Origin: Chryseobacterium oryctis
GTDB taxonomy: Bacteria; Bacteroidota; Bacteroidia; Flavobacteriales; Weeksellaceae
Direction: 5' to 3'
Assembly: GCF_025971925.1 (NCBI RefSeq)
Contig: NZ_JAPDHV010000009.1
Location: forward strand, 1-64,000
DNA: 64,000 nucleotides
Numbering within the stretch: the first letter of the stretch is position 1; each line of letters begins with the position of its first letter. The position numbers and the translations under genes are program-made. Under the pieces are notes generated by a model. That model ran no database searches. It saw only the letters and a program-made list of their open reading frames with translations, and had not been told where the DNA came from. Below, piece after piece: positions 24,191-33,585 of the stretch.

Positions 24191-25324
24191 ATGTCAAAAG
24201 TTACAATTTCAGAAGTAAAAACACACAATGACTTAAAGAAATTTGTAAAATTTCCGATGGATTTATACAAGAACAATCCCTATTATGTTCCATCATTTAT
24301 CAATGATGAAATTAACATCTGGAATCCTAAAGAAAATCCTGCACTACAATACTCTGAAGCAAAACAGTTTCTAGCTTACAAAAATGATAAAATCGTTGGG
24401 CGAATCGCTGTAATAATTAATCATAAAGAAGAAAAAGAGCTAGGCATCAGAAAAGTTCGATTTGGATGGATTGATTTTATTGATGACGAACAAGTCTCTC
24501 TAGCATTAATTCAAACTGCAATTGATTATGCTAAAGAAAAAAACATTGACAAAATCGAAGGACCAATGGGTTTTACAAACCTCGACAAAGCAGGAATGCT
24601 GACATTAGGTTTTGACAAACTGGCAACAATGATTGGTATTTACAACTATGAGTATTACCCAAAACATATCGAAAAATTAGGACTGACAAAGGAAAAAGAA
24701 TGGGTTGAATTTGAACTTATCTTCCCTGAAGTTCTACCTGAGAAAATACATAAATTCAATGAACTCATTTCTCAAAAATACCACCTTAAAGTTTTAAGCT
24801 TTAAGTCTAAAGAAGAAATTTTAAAGTACGTAGACCCCATGTTTGATCTATTGGATGAAACCTACAAACACCTTTCCACCTACACTCCTATTTCTGATGA
24901 GCAAAGAAAAACGTACAAAGAGAAATATTTTCCACTTATCGACAAAGATTATATAGTCTGTGTTGCTGACGCTTCTAATCAACTGGTTGCATTTGCTATC
25001 ACAATGCCTTCTTATTCAAAAGCTTTACAAAAATCAAAAGGAAAATTACTTCCATTTGGTTGGTGGCATTTTTTAAAAGCAGGAAAGAAAAATGATCGAG
25101 CTAATTTTTATTTAATAGGAATCCATCCTGAATACCAGCGACGTGGCGTTACTTCTATTATTTTTAAAGAAATCTGGAAACTTTTCAGAAAGAAAGGAGT
25201 AAAATACCTGGAAACCAATCCAGAATTAGAAGAAAATAAAAGTGTTCAGCTTTTGTGGCAGGATTATAACCCTATCAACCACAAAAGAAGAAGAACATAT
25301 TCTTTAGACCTAAATAACTATTAA
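24191..25324 (+). CDS. GNAT-fold acyltransferase-like protein
   Basis: 377 residues starting at MSKVTISEVKTHNDLKKF; an earlier in-frame ATG adds 9 residues in AT-rich leader DNA and is less likely. Two halves are seen. The N-terminal half has a degenerate GNAT-like region (ENPALQYSEAKQFLAY, VRFGWIDFID). The C-terminal half contains the acetyl-CoA-binding pattern LIGIHPEYQRRGVTSIIFKE. Proteins of this size with a split GNAT fold are common in Bacteroidota and are usually annotated as N-acetyltransferases. Substrate unknown. Confidence 0.7.
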   Translation: MSKVTISEVKTHNDLKKFVKFPMDLYKNNPYYVPSFINDEINIWNPKENPALQYSEAKQFLAYKNDKIVGRIAVIINHKEEKELGIRKVRFGWIDFIDDEQVSLALIQTAIDYAKEKNIDKIEGPMGFTNLDKAGMLTLGFDKLATMIGIYNYEYYPKHIEKLGLTKEKEWVEFELIFPEVLPEKIHKFNELISQKYHLKVLSFKSKEEILKYVDPMFDLLDETYKHLSTYTPISDEQRKTYKEKYFPLIDKDYIVCVADASNQLVAFAITMPSYSKALQKSKGKLLPFGWWHFLKAGKKNDRANFYLIGIHPEYQRRGVTSIIFKEIWKLFRKKGVKYLETNPELEENKSVQLLWQDYNPINHKRRRTYSLDLNNY

Positions 25325-25384
25325 AAGTTTTCAAATTCAATCGTTTTATTTTAGAATCAGTAATTCATTTAGTAAGTTTGTATT

Positions 25385-25561
25385 ATGAAGCCACAACTCG
25401 TAATTTTTGGTATTTTAGTCATCGGATATATCATTTACAACCTTTTCTTTCAAATTCAGGATGATAAAATCAACACCATATTCAACATAATCTATGCAAG
25501 TGTTATTTTTGCTTACATTTCATTCATGGCATATTCTCTTTTGAAAAAAATGAAGAAATAA
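25385..25561 (+). CDS. 58-aa two-TM membrane protein
   Basis: ATG 25385 to TAA 25559-25561. It has two hydrophobic segments (LVIFGILVIGYIIYNLFF and IIYASVIFAYISFMAYSL) joined by a short polar loop, with a basic tail KKMKK. Flavobacteriia often carry such a small inner-membrane protein near the nuo operon. I do not know a function. Confidence 0.6.
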   Translation: MKPQLVIFGILVIGYIIYNLFFQIQDDKINTIFNIIYASVIFAYISFMAYSLLKKMKK

Positions 25562-25651
25562 CCGTTATTTTTATTGATTCTAAATTATCAATTTTATCAA
25601 TTTTCATCCTACTTTTAAGCTGATAAATTTCATGCTTTCTTGTTTATTCGT

Positions 25652-25659
25652 TAAATTTG
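25652..25659 (+). promoter_or_regulatory. nuo operon promoter -7 element
   Basis: TAAATTTG matches the TAnnTTTG consensus and lies 23 bases before the nuoA ATG. The -33 region is poor (TTTC about 20 bases upstream). It is the only good match in the 120-base leader. Confidence 0.5.
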
Positions 25660-25682
25660 CAGATTGAGATAATTTAGCAAAA

Positions 25683-26054
25683 ATGAATTTACCTGAAAGT
25701 TATATTCCAATCCTTATACAGGCAGGTGTTGCGGTGGCATTCGTTGCAGTTTCTTTGCTTGGAGCTCATTTTTTAGGTCCAAAACAGAAAAAAGGAAATT
25801 CCGTAAAAAACCAAAGCTGGGAATGTGGAGTACCTGTAGAGGGAAACGCAAGAACGCCGTTTTCTATCAAATATTTTTTGACTGCAGTATTATTCGTATT
25901 ATTCGATATTGAAATCGTATTTTTTTATCCTTATGCTGTAAACTTCAGAGAATTTGGAATGGAAGGATTCCTGGCTGTACTTACATTCGTAGCAATCTTC
26001 TTCATGGCGTTTTTTTATGTTTGGAAACGTGGCGCATTAGATTGGGATAAATAA
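25683..26054 (+). CDS. nuoA: NADH-quinone oxidoreductase subunit A
   Basis: 123 residues with three TM helices (PILIQAGVAVAFVAVSLLGA; FLTAVLFVLFDIEIVFFYPY; FLAVLTFVAIFFMAFFYVW). The conserved loop QSWECGVPVEGNAR holds the conformation-sensing cysteine, and the acidic FDIEIVF helix is typical. It is a membrane subunit near the quinone site of complex I. It is the first gene of a 13-gene nuo operon that also contains one non-nuo gene. Confidence 0.93.
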   Translation: MNLPESYIPILIQAGVAVAFVAVSLLGAHFLGPKQKKGNSVKNQSWECGVPVEGNARTPFSIKYFLTAVLFVLFDIEIVFFYPYAVNFREFGMEGFLAVLTFVAIFFMAFFYVWKRGALDWDK

Positions 26055-26147
26055 ATTTTAACATTAAAAGATTCAAGAATTTAAAGATTTAAATCATTAC
26101 TAATTTTTAATCTTTAAGTCTTTTTAATCTTTAAATATTTATAAAAA

Positions 26148-26708
26148 ATGTCAGATAAAAAACCAGTAATAAGAACAGATGCACCTGCTCCGGAAGGATT
26201 TGAAGGAGAAGGATTTTTCGCAACAAAACTGAGCAGTGTAATCGGGATGGCAAGAAAATTCTCTCTTTGGCCGTTACCTTTTGCAACCTCTTGTTGTGGT
26301 ATTGAGTTTATGGCTACCCTAAACCCAACTTATGATGCTTCAAGATTCGGAATGGAAAGAAACTCTTTTTCACCGAGACAAGCTGACATGTTGATGGTTT
26401 GCGGAACTATTTCAAAAAAATTAGGTCCTGTACTAAAAGAAGTTTACACTCAGATGGCTGAACCGAAATGGGTGGTTGCTGTTGGAGCATGTGCTTCAAG
26501 CGGTGGTATTTTTGACACATATTCTGTATTGCAGGGAATTGATAAAATTATTCCTGTTGACGTTTATGTTCCAGGGTGTCCTCCAAGACCTGAGCAAATT
26601 ATAGAAGGTGTAATGCAGGTTCAGGCTCTTGCAGAAAGCGAAAGCATCAGAAGAAGAGATATGCCTGAATATCAAAAATTATTAGATTCTTACAACATAA
26701 GTAACTAA
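26148..26708 (+). CDS. nuoB: NADH-quinone oxidoreductase subunit B
   Basis: 186 residues. The N2 [4Fe-4S] cluster ligands are visible: the adjacent cysteines in FATSCCGIEFMAT, the Cys in VGACASSGGIFD and the Cys in VPGCPPRPEQ. This subunit passes electrons to quinone at the interface with NuoD. A 93-base spacer with T/A-rich near-repeats of a TCTTTAA type separates it from nuoA. nuoC starts 5 bases after it. Confidence 0.95.
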   Translation: MSDKKPVIRTDAPAPEGFEGEGFFATKLSSVIGMARKFSLWPLPFATSCCGIEFMATLNPTYDASRFGMERNSFSPRQADMLMVCGTISKKLGPVLKEVYTQMAEPKWVVAVGACASSGGIFDTYSVLQGIDKIIPVDVYVPGCPPRPEQIIEGVMQVQALAESESIRRRDMPEYQKLLDSYNISN

Positions 26709-26713
26709 CGGAA

Positions 26714-27208
26714 ATGACAAACGAATTTGTACTAGAAGCAATCACAAGAGAATTTCCGGAATCTGTAATCACAAGTTCAGAACCTTACGGAATGTTGACC
26801 ATAGAAGTGAAGAAAGAAGATGTAAAGAAAATCATTCATTATCTTAAAGATTCATCTCTGGAAATCAACTTCTTGACAGATATCTGTGGAATTCATTATC
26901 CTGAATTTCCTGAGAAAGAAATTGGAGTAGTTTATCATTTACACAACATGATGACAAACTTCAGATTACGTCTTAAAATATTTATGTCCAGAGAAAATAT
27001 TGAAGTTGATTCTCTTGTAGATTTATATGCTGGAGCTAACTGGATGGAAAGAGAAACTTACGATTTCTACGGAATTAAATTTAAAGGGCATCCTGATTTG
27101 AGACCTATTTTGAATATGGAAGATTTAGGATACCACCCAATGTTGAAAGAATATCGTCTTGAAGATGGCACAAGAACAGACAAGAACGATAGCATGTTCG
27201 GAAGATAA
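26714..27208 (+). CDS. nuoC: NADH-quinone oxidoreductase subunit C
   Basis: 164 residues of the 30-kDa subunit family with the signature ANWMERETYDFYGIKF and GHPDLRPIL near the C-terminus. It is part of the peripheral arm and supports NuoD. It is a separate gene here, not fused to nuoD as in enterobacteria. Length is normal. Confidence 0.93.
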   Translation: MTNEFVLEAITREFPESVITSSEPYGMLTIEVKKEDVKKIIHYLKDSSLEINFLTDICGIHYPEFPEKEIGVVYHLHNMMTNFRLRLKIFMSRENIEVDSLVDLYAGANWMERETYDFYGIKFKGHPDLRPILNMEDLGYHPMLKEYRLEDGTRTDKNDSMFGR

Positions 27209-27254
27209 TAGCGGAAGGCAATTAGCCAAAAGCAAATAGCTAAAAGCAAACATT

Positions 27255-28478
27255 ATGAAAGATAACTCATTATCTAATATACTTAACCAATACGAAAGTA
27301 AGGAACAAATTGACGGACAATTATACACCCTCAATTTAGGACCAACCCACCCTGCAACGCATGGGATTTTCCAGAATATCTTAACGATGGATGGTGAGAG
27401 AATTCTTCATGCTGAGCAAACGGTTGGATATATCCATAGAGCATTTGAGAAAATTTCAGAAAGAAGAAACTATTCTCAAATCACAACCCTTACAGACCGT
27501 ATGAATTACTGTTCTGCACCAATCAACAATCTGGGTTGGCACATGACGGTTGAAAAGCTAATCGGAGTTGAAGTTCCTAAACGTGTAGATTATATGCGTG
27601 TAATTTTGATGGAGTTAGCAAGAATCGGAGACCACCTTATTTGTAATGGTGTAACCGGAATGGACTCCGGAGCAATTACTGGTCTTACATACATGTTCAT
27701 TGAAAGAGAACGTATTTATGATATGTATGAACAGATTTGTGGAGCAAGAATGACAACAAACATGGGAAGAATCGGAGGATTTGAAAGAGATTTCACTCCA
27801 AAATTCCATGAGTTATTAAAGGATTTCCTTAAAACCTTCCCACCAAGATTTAAAGAATTCTGTACTTTATTAGAAAGAAACAGAATTTTTATGGACAGAA
27901 CCATCGGAGCTGGTGCAATTTCCGCTGAAAGAGCGTTAAGCTATGGTTTCACAGGTCCTAACCTACGTGCAACAGGTGTAGATTATGACGTGAGAGTTGC
28001 ACAGCCATATTCTTCTTATCAAGATTTCGACTTCATTATTCCTGTAGGAACTGCAGGTGACACATATGACCGTTTCATGGTGCGTCAACAGGAAATCTGG
28101 GAATCAATTAAAATAATCAAACAAGCATACGAAAATCTTCCTGAAGGTCCGTTCCATGCGGATGTTCCTGATTTCTATCTTCCTGAGAAGGCGGATGTGT
28201 ATCAAAAAATGGAAGCTTTAATTTATCACTTCAAAATTGTAATGGGAGAAACTGATGTTCCTAAAGGAGAAGTTTATCATGCTGTAGAAGGAGGAAACGG
28301 AGAATTAGGTTTCTATTTAGTGAGTGACGGAGGAAGAAGCCCATACAGACTTCACTTCAGAAGACCATGCTTTATCTACTACCAAGCTTACCCAGAAATG
28401 ATTACAGGTTCTGTAATTTCTGATGCGATTGTAACAATGTGTAGTATGAATATTATTGCGGGAGAATTAGACGCATAA
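27255..28478 (+). CDS. nuoD: NADH-quinone oxidoreductase subunit D
   Basis: 407 residues of the 49-kDa subunit. The quinone-cavity motif LGPTHPATHGIFQN lies near the N-terminus. YIHRAFEKISERRNY and the C-terminal SMNIIAGELD (derived from the [NiFe]-hydrogenase large subunit) are typical. With NuoB it forms the quinone reduction site. It is followed by a 102-base gap with a strong inverted repeat before nuoE. Confidence 0.95.
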   Translation: MKDNSLSNILNQYESKEQIDGQLYTLNLGPTHPATHGIFQNILTMDGERILHAEQTVGYIHRAFEKISERRNYSQITTLTDRMNYCSAPINNLGWHMTVEKLIGVEVPKRVDYMRVILMELARIGDHLICNGVTGMDSGAITGLTYMFIERERIYDMYEQICGARMTTNMGRIGGFERDFTPKFHELLKDFLKTFPPRFKEFCTLLERNRIFMDRTIGAGAISAERALSYGFTGPNLRATGVDYDVRVAQPYSSYQDFDFIIPVGTAGDTYDRFMVRQQEIWESIKIIKQAYENLPEGPFHADVPDFYLPEKADVYQKMEALIYHFKIVMGETDVPKGEVYHAVEGGNGELGFYLVSDGGRSPYRLHFRRPCFIYYQAYPEMITGSVISDAIVTMCSMNIIAGELDA

Positions 28479-28487
28479 AAATTATAA

Positions 28488-28516
28488 AAGAACATTGTAT
28501 AAACTACAATGTTCTT
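28488..28516. repeat. Perfect 12-bp inverted repeat between nuoD and nuoE
   Basis: AAGAACATTGTA and TACAATGTTCTT flank a 5-base loop just after the nuoD stop. There is no T-run, so it is unlikely to stop transcription fully. It could stabilise or process the mRNA between segments of the operon. Confidence 0.6.
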
Positions 28517-28580
28517 GAAAATATAAATAGTTAATAAATACTTTGTACTTTGTACAATGTACATTTTACAACAAAATAAA

Positions 28581-29090
28581 ATGAGCGAAACAATAGCTTT
28601 TAAACCGGAAAGTTTAGCACAGGTACATAAAATTATCGCAAGATATCCTGAAGGAAGACAAAAATCTGCTCTCATCCCTGTTTTGCATTTAGCGCAAAAA
28701 GAATTTGGTGGATGGCTAGACGTTCCTGTAATGGATTATGTTGCAAGTTTATTGAGTATTAAACCAATTGAAGTATACGAAGTTGCTACGTTCTATACAA
28801 TGTTCAATATGAAGCCGGTTGGTAAATATGTTTTAGAAGTTTGCAGAACAGGACCTTGCATGGTGAGTGGAAGTGAAAAAATTCTTAATCATATTAGAAC
28901 TAAACTGAACATTAAGGATGGAGAAACTACCGAAGACGGTATGTTCACATTAAAACCAGCTGAATGTCTTGGAGCTTGTGGATATGCTCCAATGATGCAG
29001 TTAGGAAAATTCTTTCATGAAAATTTAACGATAGAAAAAGTAGATGAAATTCTGGATCTTTGTAGAGAAGGACAAATCGCTTTGGATTAA
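28581..29090 (+). CDS. nuoE: NADH-quinone oxidoreductase subunit E
   Basis: 169 residues from the ATG at 28581, which has A-rich upstream DNA; the earlier ATG adds 8 unconserved residues. It is a thioredoxin-like [2Fe-2S] protein. The first cysteine pair is in VCRTGPCMVSG and the second in ECLGACGYAPMM. It belongs to the NADH-dehydrogenase module with NuoF and NuoG. The nuoF gene begins 13 bases downstream. Confidence 0.94.
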   Translation: MSETIAFKPESLAQVHKIIARYPEGRQKSALIPVLHLAQKEFGGWLDVPVMDYVASLLSIKPIEVYEVATFYTMFNMKPVGKYVLEVCRTGPCMVSGSEKILNHIRTKLNIKDGETTEDGMFTLKPAECLGACGYAPMMQLGKFFHENLTIEKVDEILDLCREGQIALD

Positions 29091-29103
29091 TTAAAGATAT
29101 ACA

Positions 29104-30462
29104 ATGAGTAAAAAACTTTTACTTAAAAACGCACATATAGAAGGTATTCGTTACTTTGAAACCTATCGTAAACACGGAGGTTATGAAGCAGCTGAAAAAG
29201 CCTTGAAAATGACACCGGACGAAATTCTGGAAGAAGTAAAAACTTCAGGACTTCGTGGTCGTGGAGGAGCAGGATTCCCAACTGGTATGAAGTGGAGCTT
29301 TTTGGCTAAACCTGAAGGTGTTCCGAGACATTTGGTTGTAAATGCTGATGAATCTGAGCCCGGAACCTTCAAAGACAGATATTTGATGGAATTTCTTCCT
29401 CATTTATTAATTGAGGGAATGTTGATTTCATCTTACTGTTTAGGTTCAAACGTTTCTTATATCTACATCCGTGGAGAATACTCTTGGATTCCTGATATTT
29501 TAGAAGAAGCTATTGAAGAAGCTAAAGCTGCCGGATTTTTAGGTAAAAACATCTTAGGAACTGGTTTCGATTTAGAAATCTACGTTCAGAGAGGTGGTGG
29601 AGCTTATATCTGTGGAGAAGAAACTGCGTTGTTGGAATCTCTTGAAGGAAAAAGAGGAAATCCAAGATTGAAACCACCATTCCCTGCTGTAAAAGGACTT
29701 TGGGAAAGACCAACGGTGGTAAATAACGTTGAATCTATCGCAGCAATTGTTCCAATTATTGATATTACAGGAGCTGAATACGCTAAAATCGGAGTTGGAA
29801 GATCTACCGGTACAAAATTAATTTCTGCATGCGGAAATATCAACAAACCCGGAGTTTATGAAATAGACATGACTATTACTGTTGAAGAATTCATTTACTC
29901 TGACGAATATTGTGGAGGAATTAAAGACGGGAAAAGATTGAAAGCTTGTATTCCTGGAGGAAGTTCTGTTCCGATTGTTCCTGCCAATTTATTATTAAAA
30001 ACCGTAAACGGAGAGCCAAGATATATGAACTATGAATCATTAGCTGACGGTGGTTTTGCTACTGGAACAATGATGGGTTCAGGAGGTTTTATAGTTTTAG
30101 ATGAAGATCAGTGTGTTGTAGAGCATACTATGACTTTAGCAAGATTCTATAATCATGAAAGTTGCGGACAATGTACTCCTTGTCGTGAAGGAACGGGTTG
30201 GATGTACAAAATCTTGAAAAAAATTGAAAACGGACAAGGAAAAATGGAAGATATCGATCTACTTTGGGATATCCAGAGAAAAATCGAAGGAAACACTATT
30301 TGTCCATTGGGTGATGCAGCAGCTTGGCCTGTTGCAGCGGCTATTCGTCACTTCAGAGATGAGTTTGAATGGCACGTCAAAAACCCAGAATTGTGTTTAA
30401 CACAAAATTATGGGTTAGCGAATTACGCAGATCCAATTCCTGCAGTTGAAAAAAATGTTTAG
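29104..30462 (+). CDS. nuoF: NADH-quinone oxidoreductase subunit F
   Basis: 452 residues. The FMN/NADH-binding region shows GLRGRGGAGFPTGMKW and the GGGAYICGEETALLES loop. The [4Fe-4S] cluster ligands are in ESCGQCTPCREG with the later NTICPLG cysteine. It oxidises NADH. Its TAG stop directly abuts the ATG of an unrelated outer-membrane protein gene. Confidence 0.95.
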   Translation: MSKKLLLKNAHIEGIRYFETYRKHGGYEAAEKALKMTPDEILEEVKTSGLRGRGGAGFPTGMKWSFLAKPEGVPRHLVVNADESEPGTFKDRYLMEFLPHLLIEGMLISSYCLGSNVSYIYIRGEYSWIPDILEEAIEEAKAAGFLGKNILGTGFDLEIYVQRGGGAYICGEETALLESLEGKRGNPRLKPPFPAVKGLWERPTVVNNVESIAAIVPIIDITGAEYAKIGVGRSTGTKLISACGNINKPGVYEIDMTITVEEFIYSDEYCGGIKDGKRLKACIPGGSSVPIVPANLLLKTVNGEPRYMNYESLADGGFATGTMMGSGGFIVLDEDQCVVEHTMTLARFYNHESCGQCTPCREGTGWMYKILKKIENGQGKMEDIDLLWDIQRKIEGNTICPLGDAAAWPVAAAIRHFRDEFEWHVKNPELCLTQNYGLANYADPIPAVEKNV

Positions 30463-31338
30463 ATGAAAAAGTTACTTGTTGTTGGCGTATTGATGTCGAA
30501 CTTTGTTTTCGGACAAGAAAAAAAAGATACATTAGTAGAAAGAAACGTAGAGCCAATTGCAGAACCGGTTTATAAAAAGGAAGTAAACCCTTTCAAAAAA
30601 GGTTCGGTAATGCTATTTTGGGGATGGAATAATTCAGCTTATTCAAATTCAGACATCCATTTTAAAGGTGACGGATATGATTTTCAGCTGAATAATGTTA
30701 AAGCTAATGACAGACAGTCTGCTTTTAGATGGAATTTATATTTTAATCCTGCTAAAGTTACTGTTCCTCAGGTAAATTATAGAGTAACGTATTTTATTAA
30801 AGATAATTTAGGAATCACTTTGGGGATGGATCATATGAAATATGTGATGCCGCAAAACCAGACTGTAGATTTTAAAGGATATATTGACAATCCCGAATAT
30901 GCCTCAATGATAAAAGATGGAAAAGTAGATCTAAGCGATTCAAACTTTTTGACATTTGAACATACGGACGGGCTTAATTATATCAATATCGGAGCTCAAA
31001 AATATCTGAATATCTATGACAAAAAAAATATTGATGTTTTTTGGAGTTATGGAGGAGGAATTGGAGCTTTAGTTCCTAAATCTAACATCAAACTAATGGG
31101 AAATGAAAGAAGTGACAGATTTCATTTAGCAGGTTTTGGAGCCGATATAAGAACTTCCGTAAGTGTTGTAGTACTAAGACACATCGTATTACAGGCTGAA
31201 GGTAAATTTGGGTATATCAATATGCCGGACATTAAAACAACTCTTAATAACAAACCTGATAAAGCATCTCAGGATTTTGTTTACGGACAGTTTAATTTCG
31301 GAATCGGATATACATTTAATACAAAAAAGTATAATTAA
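30463..31338 (+). CDS. Putative outer-membrane beta-barrel protein inside the nuo operon
   Basis: 291 residues. A signal peptide (MKKLLVVGVLMSNFVFGQ) is followed by alternating aromatic/polar strands (VMLFWGWNNSAYSNS, NIGAQKYLNIYDKKN, FNFGIGYTFNTKKYN), with a C-terminal strand typical of small porin-like barrels. No known complex I role fits. It starts immediately after the nuoF stop and is followed by nuoG, so it must be co-transcribed with respiration genes. The family is not recognised; similar orphan barrels are common in Flavobacteriia. Confidence 0.7.
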   Translation: MKKLLVVGVLMSNFVFGQEKKDTLVERNVEPIAEPVYKKEVNPFKKGSVMLFWGWNNSAYSNSDIHFKGDGYDFQLNNVKANDRQSAFRWNLYFNPAKVTVPQVNYRVTYFIKDNLGITLGMDHMKYVMPQNQTVDFKGYIDNPEYASMIKDGKVDLSDSNFLTFEHTDGLNYINIGAQKYLNIYDKKNIDVFWSYGGGIGALVPKSNIKLMGNERSDRFHLAGFGADIRTSVSVVVLRHIVLQAEGKFGYINMPDIKTTLNNKPDKASQDFVYGQFNFGIGYTFNTKKYN

Positions 31339-31384
31339 AATATAGCTTAAAAGCTTTTAACAGCATAAGCGAAAAGCATAGAAT

Positions 31385-32383
31385 ATGAGCGAAGAGGTTA
31401 AAAAATTCAAAATAACTATAGACGGACAGACTACTGAAGTTTTGCCTGGAACTTCTATTTTGGAAGCAGCAAGACAAATTGGTGGAAAATCTGTACCTCC
31501 TGCAATGTGCTATTACAGCAAATTAGAAACAAGTGGAGGTAGATGTAGAACTTGTCTTGTGGAAGTTTCTAAAGGATCGGAAGCAGATCCTCGTCCTATG
31601 CCAAAATTAGTTGCAAGTTGCAGAACTAATGTAATGGATGGTATGGAAGTAAAAAATCTTACTTCTGAAAAAGCTCAGGAAGGTAGAAAAGCCGTTACTG
31701 AATTCTTATTGGTAAACCACCCATTAGACTGCCCTATTTGTGATCAGGCTGGTGAATGTCATCTTCAGGACTTAGGATATGAGCACGGTGTAGAAAACAC
31801 AAGAACTGAATTTGAAAGAAATACCTATGAAGCCGACGATCTTGGTCCTCATATTAAATTGAATATGAATCGTTGTATTCTTTGTGCAAGATGTGTGTTA
31901 GCTGCAAACCAATTAACTGGTGAAAGAGAACACGGAATTCTTTTCAGAGGAGATCATGCTGAAATTTCAACGTATTTAAATAAAGCTTTAGACAATGACT
32001 TCATCGGAAACGTAATCGACGTTTGTCCGGTTGGAGCTTTAACAGACAGAACGGCTCGTTTTGCTAGTAGAGTTTGGTTTACAAAACCAATGAATGCTAC
32101 TTGTAAATGTGATAAATGTTCAGGAAAAGCTGTTGTTTGGATGAAAGGAGAAGAAATAGTAAGAGTAACAGCAAGAAAAGACCAATGGGGAGAAGTTGAA
32201 GAGTTTATCTGCGATACTTGCCGTTTCGAAAGAAAGAGCCTAAGCGATTGGAATATTGAAGGGCCTAGACATATCGACAGACATTCAGTTATTTCACTGA
32301 ATCACTATGAAAAGCCAAAAGACGAGCTAAGAGTTTTAGACAACCCTATGGCAAAAGAAATTAGTGAAAAAGACGAAAAATAA
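31385..32383 (+). CDS. nuoG: NADH-quinone oxidoreductase subunit G, short form
   Basis: 332 residues. The [2Fe-2S] domain includes AMCYYSKLETSGGRCRTCLV. The H-C-C-C cluster N5 is in NHPLDCPICDQAGECHLQD. A [4Fe-4S] set is in RCILCARCVLA with DVCPVGALTDR, and a last cysteine set in CKCDKCSG and CDTCRF. E. coli NuoG has over 900 residues; the C-terminal molybdopterin-oxidoreductase domain is absent here. The reduced form is known in Bacteroidota, and the frame ends cleanly at TAA, so it is not a truncation. Confidence 0.9.
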   Translation: MSEEVKKFKITIDGQTTEVLPGTSILEAARQIGGKSVPPAMCYYSKLETSGGRCRTCLVEVSKGSEADPRPMPKLVASCRTNVMDGMEVKNLTSEKAQEGRKAVTEFLLVNHPLDCPICDQAGECHLQDLGYEHGVENTRTEFERNTYEADDLGPHIKLNMNRCILCARCVLAANQLTGEREHGILFRGDHAEISTYLNKALDNDFIGNVIDVCPVGALTDRTARFASRVWFTKPMNATCKCDKCSGKAVVWMKGEEIVRVTARKDQWGEVEEFICDTCRFERKSLSDWNIEGPRHIDRHSVISLNHYEKPKDELRVLDNPMAKEISEKDEK

Positions 32384-32461
32384 ATTTAATAAGATACAGA
32401 TTTCAGAAACAGGTTTAATCTAATTTCTAACTTCTAATATCTAACATCTATAAAAATAAAA

Positions 32462-33526
32462 ATGGATTTACTTACATTTAAACTTATACTTGTACTAGCA
32501 CTTTTCCTGCTTTCATTAACGATTGCGGCCTACTCTACCTGGGCAGAAAGAAAAGTTGCCTCTATCATGCAAGATAGAATTGGACCTAACAGAGCAGGAC
32601 CATTCGGTTTACTACAACCTCTTGCCGACGGTGGAAAGTTTTTCTTTAAAGAAGATTTTACACCAGCTAATGCAGAAAAATTCCTTTTCGTATTAGGTCC
32701 CGCATTGGTAATGTTCATATCATTAATCACAGGAGCAGTTATTCCTTGGGGTAAAAGTTTAAATATTGCAGGTACTTCTTTTGATCTTCAGGTTGCCAAT
32801 ATCGATGTTGGTGTACTTTTCATCATCGGGATGGCTTCAATTGGTGTTTACGGAATCATGATTGGAGGTTGGGCTTCCAACAACAAATATTCATTATTAG
32901 GTGCAATTCGTGCTTCTTCTCAGATGATTTCTTATGAATTGGCAATGGGATTGGCTTTACTTTCTATCATTATGATGTCAGGAAGTTTAGATTTAAAAGA
33001 AATCACAGAAAGCCAAACAGGCGGAAAACTTTGGGGAATTATTCCTTGGGTTTCTGGTATGAACTGGAATATTTTCTATCAGCCAATTGCATTCCTTGTG
33101 TTCTTTGTAGCAGCTTTAGCAGAAACCAACAGACACCCTTTCGATTTACCGGAGTGTGAATCTGAATTGGTAACAGGATATTCTACAGAATATTCATCTA
33201 TGAAGTTAGGTTTATATATGTTTGGTGAATATGTGAATATGTTTATTTCTAATGCTTTCATGGTTGTTCTTTTCTTTGGAGGATACAACTATCCGGGAAT
33301 TGAGTGGGTAACTCAAAATTGGGGAGAAAACGCTGCCGGAATTTTAAGTATTGTAGCATTTTTAACAAAAACAGTAATTGGAATCTTGATCTTCATGTGG
33401 ATCAGATGGACGCTTCCAAGATTCAGATATGACCAATTAATGCACTTAGGATGGAAAACTTTAATTCCTATGGCATTAGTAAACCTATTGATTACAGGTG
33501 CTGTAATTTTAGCGTTTGCAAACTAA
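32462..33526 (+). CDS. nuoH: NADH-quinone oxidoreductase subunit H
   Basis: 354 residues, eight or more TM helices. Conserved motifs are AERKVASIMQDRIGPNRAGP near the N-terminus, the quinone-channel loop AETNRHPFDLPECESELVTG and the FFGGYNYPG region. It links the quinone site to the proton pumps. Spacing to nuoI is 59 bases. Confidence 0.95.
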   Translation: MDLLTFKLILVLALFLLSLTIAAYSTWAERKVASIMQDRIGPNRAGPFGLLQPLADGGKFFFKEDFTPANAEKFLFVLGPALVMFISLITGAVIPWGKSLNIAGTSFDLQVANIDVGVLFIIGMASIGVYGIMIGGWASNNKYSLLGAIRASSQMISYELAMGLALLSIIMMSGSLDLKEITESQTGGKLWGIIPWVSGMNWNIFYQPIAFLVFFVAALAETNRHPFDLPECESELVTGYSTEYSSMKLGLYMFGEYVNMFISNAFMVVLFFGGYNYPGIEWVTQNWGENAAGILSIVAFLTKTVIGILIFMWIRWTLPRFRYDQLMHLGWKTLIPMALVNLLITGAVILAFAN

Positions 33527-33585
33527 GAGATAAGAAAATATTTTTAAATGCTGAATAGAAGTTCAGCCTAAAAAAATTAAAATAA

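Noticed and set aside
31385..32383. NuoG as a frameshifted or truncated gene
   Set aside because: The frame ends cleanly, the downstream DNA is a short spacer to nuoH, and the short form is a normal variant in the group.
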